DNA from: Tepidanaerobacter acetatoxydans_A
GTDB lineage: Bacteria; Bacillota; Thermosediminibacteria; Thermosediminibacterales; Tepidanaerobacteraceae
Direction of reading: 5' to 3'
Length of the DNA stretch: 21,140 bases
NCBI GenBank assembly: GCA_022840405.1
Contig: JALHJR010000036.1
Location: 1-21,140 of the forward strand
Below the pieces are notes generated by a model. That model searched no databases and was not told where the DNA came from. It saw only the letters and a list, made by a program, of their open reading frames with translations. Positions 1-6,747 of this stretch are shown piece by piece. The position numbers and the translations under genes are program-made. Every line of letters starts with the position of its first letter. Positions within the stretch are counted from its first letter, which is position 1.

Positions 1-269
1 CCTAGACGTTCTATCCTTATAAAGCCATCATCTTCAATATATCGAACCATAAAACCTAAGCTGTCCATATGTGCAAATACCATTATTACAGGTGCTTCGG
101 GGTCTGTGCCTTCAAGCTTTGCTATACAATTGCCAAAAACATCGATTTTAGCTGCATAGCCAAGTGATTCAAATTCTCTTTTCATATAAGCTGCAAGTTT
201 TTGTTCGTGCCCTGCAAGGGCAGGAATCATCGCAAGATCCTCAAGATATTTCTCTATTATACTCAGCAA
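1..269 (-). CDS. M42 family metallopeptidase (FrvX-like aminopeptidase), N-terminal part
   Basis: The reverse strand encodes an open frame that runs off the left edge, so only about 89 residues are visible. It begins LSIIEKYLEDLAMIPALAGH and continues to an AHMDSLGFMVRYIEDDGF segment. The AHMDS motif holds the first metal-binding His and Asp of M42 co-catalytic aminopeptidases, and 'GFMVRYIEDDGFI' is the family's usual continuation. These enzymes are cytosolic, usually dodecameric, and trim peptides. No ATG fits. AGGAG at 283-279 puts a TTG at 269 at 9-nt spacing, whereas the TTG at 278 touches the AGGAG, so I chose 269. The gene starts 21 bp after the upstream permease stop and is probably the last visible gene of the ABC-importer operon. 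That placement suggests it processes the imported compound or a conjugate of it, which is inference. The family call is fairly safe; the substrate is unknown. Confidence 0.85.
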   Translation of the reverse strand, partial: MLSIIEKYLEDLAMIPALAGHEQKLAAYMKREFESLGYAAKIDVFGNCIAKLEGTDPEAPVIMVFAHMDSLGFMVRYIEDDGFIRIERL

Positions 270-290
270 TAAAATCAACTCCTGTAAAAT

Positions 291-1355
291 TTAGGATTTT
301 AAAGATTTCTTTTGTATTTTGTTACTGTAAATTGAAAGACTCTTCTTGAGCTTTCTTTTTTCCATGATATAATTCGATGTCAATGCAAGTAACAACATTA
401 CACCCCATGCAAATTCCTTAAAATATCCACCCAATCTTAACATGCTAAAACCACTTGATAGAAATTGTAATGTAACCAAGGATAGTGCCATACAAGAAAC
501 CTTTGCATAACCCCCATTAGGATTAGTTGCCCCTAAAACTGCACACAAAATTGCTTGAAAAGTATAGTTTGTGCCAAAGTCAGCCTTTGCTGAATCTGTG
601 CGTGATAAAACTTCCATACCGATTATCGCACTTAGAATACCACTGTAAATATATGTTCTCATTAAAACCTTTTTATTTCTCATCCCTGCAAATAGACTAG
701 CAATATAATTAGAACCTATAAACTTGAGCTCAAATCCATACCTGGTTTTGTTTAAAATTACTCCTGTAAGAATCAATGCACCAATAAGCAACCATAAAGG
801 AATTGGAACTGACAAAAATGTATGATTACCAAAATACAGGAACTCTGCCGGAAACTTAGATATAGCTTCTCCTCTGGTTAAGATAATGCCAATGCCTGTA
901 AATAAATTTAATGTGCCAAGAGTTACAAGCATCGGTGGAACACCTAGACTTGATACTATAAGGCCATTAAAAAATCCACAGGCTGTACCCACAGCAATAG
1001 CTATAAGAAATGCAGCGGCTATGCTTAACCACAGATTTATACCAGACAATTCCTTAAGATATGCATTATGTAAAACTGATGCAGCAATTATACCTGAAAG
1101 ATTGGAAATTCCTACTATAGATAGATCGCGACCACCTGTTATCATAACCATCATCATTGCCAACGAAAAAAATCCTAGTTCAGCTATTTGATATCCCATA
1201 GAAGTAAAATTATTTACTGTTAAAAACAATTTTGGTCTCATTAATGACATAGCAACAAAAACAGCTACAGTAATTGTCGTGAGTCTTAATAAGTCTTGGT
1301 CTTTAGTGAGTAAAGACAAAAAATTTAATTTTTTTACTTCAGACGGTTTTTCCAT
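291..1355 (-). CDS. Sugar-type ABC transporter permease 2 (BPD_transp_2 / RbsC-LsrD family)
   Basis: A 354-residue polytopic membrane protein with roughly nine to ten hydrophobic segments from residue 25 to 335. A GGRDLS motif at 74-79 matches the GG(I/V)DLS signature of ribose/AI-2/rhamnose-type permeases, and 'VLGATNPNGGY' in the C-terminal half corresponds to the VLGG...GG cytoplasmic coupling region. It would form a heterodimeric membrane channel with the neighbouring permease. A long basic tail (KRKLKKSL... to KSLKS) follows the last membrane segment. The ATG has GGAGGAAG upstream, and the 20-bp gap from the preceding permease stop shows co-transcription. The specific sugar cannot be read from the permease. 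Confidence 0.92.
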   Translation of the reverse strand: MEKPSEVKKLNFLSLLTKDQDLLRLTTITVAVFVAMSLMRPKLFLTVNNFTSMGYQIAELGFFSLAMMMVMITGGRDLSIVGISNLSGIIAASVLHNAYLKELSGINLWLSIAAAFLIAIAVGTACGFFNGLIVSSLGVPPMLVTLGTLNLFTGIGIILTRGEAISKFPAEFLYFGNHTFLSVPIPLWLLIGALILTGVILNKTRYGFELKFIGSNYIASLFAGMRNKKVLMRTYIYSGILSAIIGMEVLSRTDSAKADFGTNYTFQAILCAVLGATNPNGGYAKVSCMALSLVTLQFLSSGFSMLRLGGYFKEFAWGVMLLLALTSNYIMEKRKLKKSLSIYSNKIQKKSLKS

Positions 1356-1375
1356 CGTTTTTCTTCCTCCTTACT

Positions 1376-2353
1376 TCACAATTTGCTTATCGCTTCTGTA
1401 GACTGAATTATTAGACCGATAAGTATAATGATCCCTGTAACTGCCTGTTGCCAATATGATGGCACCTTCATGAGTATTAAGTTGTTAGAAATAAGTGAGA
1501 GTAAAATAACGCCTAAAGCCGTACCGAGGACAGATCCTCTGGCCTGTTTTCCCCCACCACCGCCCAAAACAACTGCAGCTATAACTAATAACTCTTGGCC
1601 AACAAGATCTGCAGGTACTGCAGCTCGATTCAATGTCCCTTGAAACACACCGCCTACTCCAGCTATAGCTCCTGCAATAAGAAACACTAAAAACCTTGTT
1701 CTGGAGATGTTTATTCCAGCCCGTTGTGCAGCTGTAACGTCAGCACCTATTGCATATATATTTCTTCCAAACCTTGTAAAATTAAGCACGATGTGCATTA
1801 TTATATACATTGCAGCAACTACAATTACTAGAAAATGTAAATTGTACACTATCCCACTGGAACTAGTCGTAGATGACACATAAGTTACCGCAAGCTTTCT
1901 CATGCCTTTTGGCATGGTTGTTATATATGTTGTGCCAACAAAGGCTAGTAAAAAACCTTTATATAAGCTTTGCGAACCTATAGTTACAATAAATGGAGGT
2001 AAGTTTAACTTATCGATAAAAAACCAGTTTATCAGCTCTAAGATAATTCCTATTATCATCGCTGCAGCAAAAATAAAAAACAATGGCGTATCTAACATGG
2101 CATTATCTACCAAATGTTTTACAGTAACATACATGGCAACACAACCAACAGCAAAAAATGACATATCAATTCCACCGGAAATTATAACCAGCATACATGC
2201 CAGTGCAAAAGTTGCTGATATTATCGAAGCTCTTGTAATCGAGTAAACGTTTGCTAATGAAATTATGTCCGGATTAACAATACCGAATATAAGCCACGTT
2301 ATGGCAATAATTATAGCAACTGTGAACTCATTATTCTTTAATAACCTTTTCAT
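1376..2353 (-). CDS. Sugar-type ABC transporter permease 1 (BPD_transp_2 / RbsC-LsrC family)
   Basis: A 325-residue integral membrane protein with about nine hydrophobic segments. The family signature GGIDMS is at residues 60-65, and 'VVLGGGGGKQARGSVLGT' in the C-terminal third is the conserved loop that docks onto the ATPase (usually VLGG.s..GGrGsv.GT). Its ATG overlaps the stop of the ATPase gene by 4 bp (ATGA), which indicates translational coupling. It should pair with the second permease just downstream. Two distinct permease genes, rather than one homodimeric permease, resemble the Lsr and rhamnose importers more than the ribose importer. Function as an importer component is secure; the substrate is not. 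Confidence 0.93.
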   Translation of the reverse strand: MKRLLKNNEFTVAIIIAITWLIFGIVNPDIISLANVYSITRASIISATFALACMLVIISGGIDMSFFAVGCVAMYVTVKHLVDNAMLDTPLFFIFAAAMIIGIILELINWFFIDKLNLPPFIVTIGSQSLYKGFLLAFVGTTYITTMPKGMRKLAVTYVSSTTSSSGIVYNLHFLVIVVAAMYIIMHIVLNFTRFGRNIYAIGADVTAAQRAGINISRTRFLVFLIAGAIAGVGGVFQGTLNRAAVPADLVGQELLVIAAVVLGGGGGKQARGSVLGTALGVILLSLISNNLILMKVPSYWQQAVTGIIILIGLIIQSTEAISKL

Positions 2354-3864
2354 GCCGTTTCCTCCGCTTTGCTATCTTCTAAAGCAATTTGTGCTTCAAG
2401 TTCTTCCATTGTTGTTTCTGCGATATTACGCTCATCGACTATATACCCGTCTTTCATAATAAAGACACGATTGCAAAGTGTCATTATTTCTGGTATGTCA
2501 TCTGAAATTACTATTATTCCAATGCCTTGCTTTGCCAATCCCTTGATAATGTTATGAATTTCATTTTTAGCTCCTACATCTACTCCTACCGTAGGTGAAT
2601 TCAGTACCAATATTTGTGGATTTGCAGCTAGCCATTTTGATAAAACAAGTTTCTGCTGATTTCCTCCTGAAAGTGATTTTGCTGGGTTTAGTGGTCTCAT
2701 TCCTGCAATAGGGATTAAGGAAAGTGTTTCCTGCTTCTTTTTTCGAACCTTTTTGTTATCCAATAATCCATTCTTGCCTACTAAAGAACCTATTATTACC
2801 GAAATAGCATTGTCAGCAATTGTTTGTTCCATGTGCAAACCTTCTGTAATACGGTCTTCCGGAACATAACCAATATTATATTTAAGAGCATGTTGTACAT
2901 TTCGTATAATGCCTATATTCTCACTATTAATAACTATATTGCCGTTTGTTGCAGGTATAATGCCAAACAATGACTTTGCTAATTCGTTTCTGCCACAACC
3001 TAAAAGACCAGTTATGGCAAGTATTTCTCCTCTGTAAAGCGAAAAATCTATGTCATAAAACTTATCTTGTAAGGTATAATTTTTTACTTGCATCAAAGGT
3101 TTCTCTTCAGTCTTAACAAAGTTAAACCTTTCTTCGCTTATTTTCTTTCCTGTCATGTAAAAAATTAAATCCTCTTTAGATAGTTTTTTATCTTTACATT
3201 CATACACATTTTTACCGTTGCGCATTACGGTAAAACTATCTGATATCTGTAAAACTTCATCCAGTTTGTGACTTACAAAAAGCACTGATACTCCACGCGA
3301 TTTCAGCTCGCTTACTACCTTGAAAAGATTTTCGACCTCTTTTGCAGTAAGTGCTGTTGTAGGCTCGTCCATAATAATAAGCTTTGCATCCTGAGCTATT
3401 GCTCGACAAATAGCTACCATTTGTTTTTCAGCAACGTTTAATTCATAAACATACTTATCGATATCTATATCAAATTTAATTCTGTCTAATGTTTCTTGTG
3501 CCCGGTTTTTTATATTCTTCCAATTAACAAACTGACCTTTACTCCTTATAGAGCTGTACATCATGATATTTTCAGCTATTGTCATATTGGGGAAAAGTGA
3601 AAAATCTTGATATATAACTTGAATGCCTTCGTTCATGGATTCAATGGGAGTAATTTTTTTATACTCTTTACCGTTGATGTATAAGCTACCTTTGTCAAAT
3701 GTATAAAAACCTGATATTATTTTTATAAGTGTGGATTTACCACAACCATTCTCACCAATTAGACAGCGAATTTCTCCTTCACCAATTGAAAAATTCATGC
3801 CATCCAATGCTAATACACCAAAAAAAGATTTATACATGTTTTTTATATTCACAATATCTGCCAT
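2350..3864 (-). CDS. Sugar-type ABC transporter ATP-binding protein (RbsA/LsrA-type, two fused ATPase domains)
   Basis: A 504-residue cytosolic ATPase with two ABC domains in tandem, normal for this family. Domain 1 has an intact Walker A (GENGCGKST, 38-46), Q-loop Q86, Walker B plus catalytic Glu (IIMDEP, D166/E167) and H199, but a divergent signature (LNVAEKQ, 142-148). Domain 2 has a canonical signature (LSGGNQQ, 398-404) but a degenerate Walker A (GLLGCGR, 286-292). Its Walker B reads VLNSP, with N422 and S423 where Asp and Glu normally stand. So one composite ATP site looks competent and the other looks dead. The ATG lies 9 nt from GGAG. The gene follows the binding-protein gene after a 268-bp gap containing a terminator-like hairpin, and it overlaps the permease gene by 4 bp. 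Confidence 0.95.
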   Translation of the reverse strand: MADIVNIKNMYKSFFGVLALDGMNFSIGEGEIRCLIGENGCGKSTLIKIISGFYTFDKGSLYINGKEYKKITPIESMNEGIQVIYQDFSLFPNMTIAENIMMYSSIRSKGQFVNWKNIKNRAQETLDRIKFDIDIDKYVYELNVAEKQMVAICRAIAQDAKLIIMDEPTTALTAKEVENLFKVVSELKSRGVSVLFVSHKLDEVLQISDSFTVMRNGKNVYECKDKKLSKEDLIFYMTGKKISEERFNFVKTEEKPLMQVKNYTLQDKFYDIDFSLYRGEILAITGLLGCGRNELAKSLFGIIPATNGNIVINSENIGIIRNVQHALKYNIGYVPEDRITEGLHMEQTIADNAISVIIGSLVGKNGLLDNKKVRKKKQETLSLIPIAGMRPLNPAKSLSGGNQQKLVLSKWLAANPQILVLNSPTVGVDVGAKNEIHNIIKGLAKQGIGIIVISDDIPEIMTLCNRVFIMKDGYIVDERNIAETTMEELEAQIALEDSKAEETA

Positions 3865-4132
3865 GTTTTACCACTCCAGCCCTTTTATATGGTTTAAGCA
3901 ACAGCACTTCTAGCTTACTTGCTCAAAATTTCTTCATCATATTGGTGAGTATTGTCTATGCCAGAATAATATAACGAAGATTGACAAGGTTGATAGTTTT
4001 TTTATAACAAATCTTATTGTCACTAAAAAAAAGCAACGGTAGCCGAATAATTGGCCTATTGCAAAACTCGGCCACCGTATTTAAATTTAACTATCCATTT
4101 AGAGCTTTTATGTGATGTGTTGTTAATTACTT
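3865..4132 (-). other. Intergenic spacer inside the importer operon
   Basis: This 268-bp gap lies between the binding-protein stop and the ATPase start. It holds the hairpin/U-tract at 4025-4078 and the ATPase ribosome binding site (GGAG at 3877-3874). I saw no convincing secondary promoter and no small reading frame with a good ribosome binding site. Confidence 0.6.
4025..4078 (-). terminator. Intra-operon hairpin with U-tract (partial terminator or processing site)
   Basis: On the minus strand an 11-bp stem (ACGGTGGCCGA at 4078-4068 with TCGGCTACCGT at 4046-4036, one G-U pair) is followed 3 nt later by eight T residues (4032-4025). It sits after the substrate-binding gene and before the ATPase gene. 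In ABC importer operons such elements often stop most transcripts after the binding-protein gene, so that the binding protein is made in excess. Here that role is inferred from position. Confidence 0.75.
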
Positions 4133-5161
4133 CTAGAAGTCATAATCTGCCATATTTTCTTTTGTTACGTCTACCCAGGCTGATCCAACTAATAGATTAC
4201 CTTCAAGTGTGCATTCTTCAAAACCTGGAACTCCAAGATCTATACCATTTTTAATCTCTTCACCTTCAATAACTTTTACTGCAAGAGAACACATAGCTCT
4301 ACCGGCAATAGCTGGATCCCAGAAAGATATTTTATTAATTGTACCGTTCTCAAGATAATCACGAACAACAGATACTAGGCTTGTTCCTGTCAAAGCAATT
4401 TCACCAGCTTTGCCAGCTTCTTCAATAGCCATAGCTATTCCGGGTGCATTAGTCATGTCCATCCCGATAAAACCTTTGATTTCCGGATATGAAGCGATAA
4501 CTTCCTTAGCTACTTTATAAGAACCTTCTTGGCTTCCGCCTTGAGCCATTGATTCAACCATGTCACACACCTGATACATGTCAGGATACTTGGCTTTTTG
4601 ATACTCAATAGCACCAGCTGCCCACTCCTGATGAGAAGCCATCGTCAAAGCACCCACCATAATACAATAGCCACCTTTGCCGCCCATCTCAGTAGCTAGA
4701 TTTTCCATAATATGTGCACCATACTCCTTATTTCTAAAAGCTTCAATATCATAGTTTACATTTTCTTGATTTGGGGCTTCGTGACTAATAACAACTACCC
4801 CATTATCCATAGCCTTTTTAAGTACAGGCTCTAATGCTTCTGGAGAAACGGGAATGACATTTATTGCGTCTACGCCCTGTGCTATAACGTCTTCGATTAC
4901 CTTAACCTGTTCGGCAGCATCAGCTTTGGAGGCTCCAACTTGGAATACCTCATGCCCAGTTTCCTTTGCAAACTGCTTGTTCCCAACTTCCATTCTGTCC
5001 CACCAAGCAATACCAACCATTTTGGGCACATTTGCAATAACATATTTTTTAGCTTCATTTTCGTTTTTTTCATTGTTAGATGGTGTTGTGCTTGTACCTC
5101 CACAGCCAGTAAGCATGGAAAAGGTTAGAAGCAAAACTAAAAACATTGCTAATTTTTTCAT
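4133..5161 (-). CDS. Sugar-type ABC transporter substrate-binding lipoprotein (LsrB/RhaS-like, periplasmic-binding-protein type 1 fold)
   Basis: A 342-residue lipoprotein. A lipobox (LTGC, Cys20) ends the signal peptide, followed by a Ser/Asn/Glu-rich linker to about residue 38 and then a two-lobed binding domain. 'VPKMVG' (45-50), 'VIPVSPEAL' (102-110), 'ISFWDP' (278-283) and the C-terminal 'KENMADYDF' fit the LsrB/RhaS branch (LsrB ends in a similar KENIGKYDF, recalled from memory). Of the AI-2-contacting LsrB residues, only the Lys of the PK motif (K47) appears kept. The others seem replaced by E128, S176, H177, M234 and M236. The ligand is therefore probably another small sugar-like molecule, not AI-2. 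The ATG lies 9 nt after GGAG. This is the first gene of the importer operon and has a palindrome just upstream. Confidence 0.93.
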   Translation of the reverse strand: MKKLAMFLVLLLTFSMLTGCGGTSTTPSNNEKNENEAKKYVIANVPKMVGIAWWDRMEVGNKQFAKETGHEVFQVGASKADAAEQVKVIEDVIAQGVDAINVIPVSPEALEPVLKKAMDNGVVVISHEAPNQENVNYDIEAFRNKEYGAHIMENLATEMGGKGGYCIMVGALTMASHQEWAAGAIEYQKAKYPDMYQVCDMVESMAQGGSQEGSYKVAKEVIASYPEIKGFIGMDMTNAPGIAMAIEEAGKAGEIALTGTSLVSVVRDYLENGTINKISFWDPAIAGRAMCSLAVKVIEGEEIKNGIDLGVPGFEECTLEGNLLVGSAWVDVTKENMADYDF

Positions 5162-5186
5162 TTTTCTTTTCTCCTTTAATTTTATT

Positions 5187-5210
5187 TCATATGTAACATG
5201 TTACATATGA
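5187..5210. promoter_or_regulatory. 24-bp perfect palindrome, probable operator of the importer operon
   Basis: Two 12-bp half-sites (TCATATGTAACA and its exact complement) meet with no spacer between 5198 and 5199, and symmetry ends exactly at 5187 and 5210. The site is 26 bp upstream of the binding-protein start codon, just before its ribosome binding site, where a bound repressor would block initiation or elongation. No cognate regulator gene is next to it. A -35-like TTGATT lies upstream on the minus strand, but no good -10 is at the right distance, so I do not call the promoter. Confidence 0.65.
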
Positions 5211-5737
5211 TTACGATAGCTAGTAAATACCTAGAGCCAATCAACTACCCCTCCCTTATTGACCTCTTTAAGAATTGCTTATTTTATAAGTTTTTTCTTT
5301 ATCTCACTTCCTTTCACTTGTGAGTTTTCAGTTTTGAATTTGTGTATTCAGTACGTATCTATTTGTGATTTTCTATCATGTTGATATCAGTCCATTGCTC
5401 ATTGCTAGATTTTAAAATTACAGAAAATACTTGATGTCTAATTTCAAATGTCTATCTGTTTGTCCATATATTTACTTATTTGTTTTATTGCTTTTTTTTA
5501 GTTTCTTTTTTATTGTATTCTATAAATTTTTTAAAAATCCTTCTTTTTTATTTTAAAATTTTATAAGATTTTTTCACAACATTATTTTAGATTTAGTTTA
5601 TGTTTAATGGCAATTCCTACCATATATTGATAATTAGGTTAAAAAATAAAGATTTTTTCACTCGAACCACATATTGTTTTTTTGCTTCTTAAATACGTTT
5701 TTTATAAAGCCAGATAGATTAATATAATCGTTAAGAC

Positions 5738-5766
5738 TTGCAATCTAGTCATAAATAACTTAAGAT
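5738..5766 (+). promoter_or_regulatory. Candidate promoter of the PHP phosphoesterase gene
   Basis: TTGCAA (5738-5743) and TAAGAT (5761-5766) are separated by 17 bp. Each matches four of six consensus positions. Transcription would start near 5773, leaving a leader of about 90 nt that contains the inverted repeat at 5799-5835. Confidence 0.4.
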
Positions 5767-5798
5767 ATATAAAAACAATTAAATTATAACTAATAATA

Positions 5799-5835
5799 AA
5801 TTTTTTATCATAAAAGTAAATAATGATAAAAAATT
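5799..5835. repeat. 13-bp inverted repeat in the leader of the PHP gene
   Basis: AATTTTTTATCAT (5799-5811) is exactly complementary to ATGATAAAAAATT (5823-5835), with an 11-nt loop. It lies 30 bp before the start codon, beyond the candidate promoter. It could be an operator or a weak AT-only leader hairpin; in such AT-rich DNA, chance cannot be excluded. Confidence 0.45.
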
Positions 5836-5865
5836 CTATTTAAAACTATAGAAAGGAGTCAGGGT

Positions 5866-6612
5866 ATGGATTTAGTGATAGATGTTCATAACCATACGAT
5901 AGTCAGCGGACATGCCTACAGCACCGTTCAAGAAATAGCTGCGGAAGCAAGCAGAAAAGGTATGAAGATGATAGGCATTACAGATCATGGTCCGGCAATG
6001 CCGGGTGCCTTCAGTTCATCTTTTATCGGAAATTTATCTATATTACCAGATTTTATCTATGAAGTAGAGGTATTGAGAGGCGTAGAGGCAAATATTTTAG
6101 ATCAAAACGGAAATCTAGATGTGCCTGAGCGAAGGCTGAAAAGATTGGATGTAATCATTGCCGGATTACATGACGCATGTGTTAACCCTTGGAATGTCAA
6201 AGGAAATACACTAGCTCTAATTAATGCAATGGAAAATAAGTATGTTGATATTATTGCTCACCCCGGCAATCCTACCTTTCCAATAGATAAGGAAACAGTA
6301 GTTTTAAAAGCTAAGGAAACAAATACTTTAATTGAAATAAACAACGGTTCATTTCACAGCAAAAGTAGAGCTGGTAGTAAGGATAATTGTTATGAAATAG
6401 CAAGATTATGCAAGAAACACAAGGTTCCAATTATAGTTGGCAGTGACAGTCATTTTTCATTTGAAGTGGGAAGATTTGATAGAGCAATAAAATTGTTAGA
6501 AGATGTGCAGATGCCTGAAGAATTAATTATAAACACATCTGCAGATAAATTAAAAAAATATTTGATAGAAAAAGGAAAGAAAAGATATATAAAGTCTGAT
6601 AACAATAATTAA
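5866..6612 (+). CDS. PHP-domain phosphoesterase (YcdX-type)
   Basis: A 248-residue cytosolic hydrolase of the polymerase-and-histidinol-phosphatase family, YcdX branch. All nine expected metal ligands are present: H8 and H10 (HNH), H16, H41 (TDHG), E74 (GVEANI), H102 (GLHD), H132 (AHPGNP), D194 and H196 (GSDSH). Their spacing matches the trinuclear-zinc YcdX proteins almost residue for residue, so it should be an active phosphoesterase; the natural phosphate ester is unknown. The length is typical. The ATG follows AAAGGAG by 7 nt. It is transcribed divergently from the ABC importer across a 700-bp gap. It may act on the phosphorylated import product, but that is only neighbourhood inference. 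Confidence 0.92.
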   Translation: MDLVIDVHNHTIVSGHAYSTVQEIAAEASRKGMKMIGITDHGPAMPGAFSSSFIGNLSILPDFIYEVEVLRGVEANILDQNGNLDVPERRLKRLDVIIAGLHDACVNPWNVKGNTLALINAMENKYVDIIAHPGNPTFPIDKETVVLKAKETNTLIEINNGSFHSKSRAGSKDNCYEIARLCKKHKVPIIVGSDSHFSFEVGRFDRAIKLLEDVQMPEELIINTSADKLKKYLIEKGKKRYIKSDNNN

Positions 6613-6703
6613 TATGTTTGCCATAAAAATTATACTTTTGGGGCAAATATAAATAGAAAACTTGTTTTAGCTGGCAAGTTTTATAAGCAAAACAAGTTTT
6701 CTA
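6613..6703. terminator. Two hairpins between convergent genes, probable bidirectional terminator
   Basis: After the PHP stop codon a short hairpin (TTTGCC at 6617-6622 with GGCAAA at 6642-6647) is followed by a long one: TAGAAAACTTGTTTT (6654-6668) with its exact complement at 6689-6703. The left arm can also pair with a second CAAGTTTT copy at 6675-6682, giving a smaller alternative stem. On the minus strand the long stem is followed by a T-rich stretch. There is no classical T-tract on the plus strand, so termination of the PHP transcript here is less certain. Confidence 0.55.
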
Positions 6704-6747
6704 AATAGTTTTATCAACAGCAACCCTACATCTCGTTTTTCTCAGAG

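Larger units (their letters stand above)
5162..5865. other. 704-bp divergent intergenic region
   Basis: This region lies between the importer operon and the PHP gene. Besides the palindrome near the left end and the promoter and inverted repeat near the right end, its middle (about 5450-5580) is strongly T-rich on the plus strand. I found no plausible coding sequence, RNA gene or obvious riboswitch. The T-rich stretch may only reflect base composition or promoter-flanking DNA. Confidence 0.5.

Noticed and set aside
291..5161. Annotation of the importer as an AI-2 (Lsr) uptake system
   Set aside because: The gene set resembles lsrACDB, but the AI-2-contacting residues appear replaced and no lsrK, lsrF, lsrG or lsrR homolog is present in the window.
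4854..5210. 118-codon plus-strand open frame over the binding-protein start
   Set aside because: It is antisense to the signal peptide and first lobe of an unmistakable lipoprotein and has no family features.
5450..5580. T-rich tract as a possible origin, attachment site or T-box-like leader
   Set aside because: It has no DnaA-box array, no direct repeats, no specifier-type structure and no terminator; base composition alone is not evidence.
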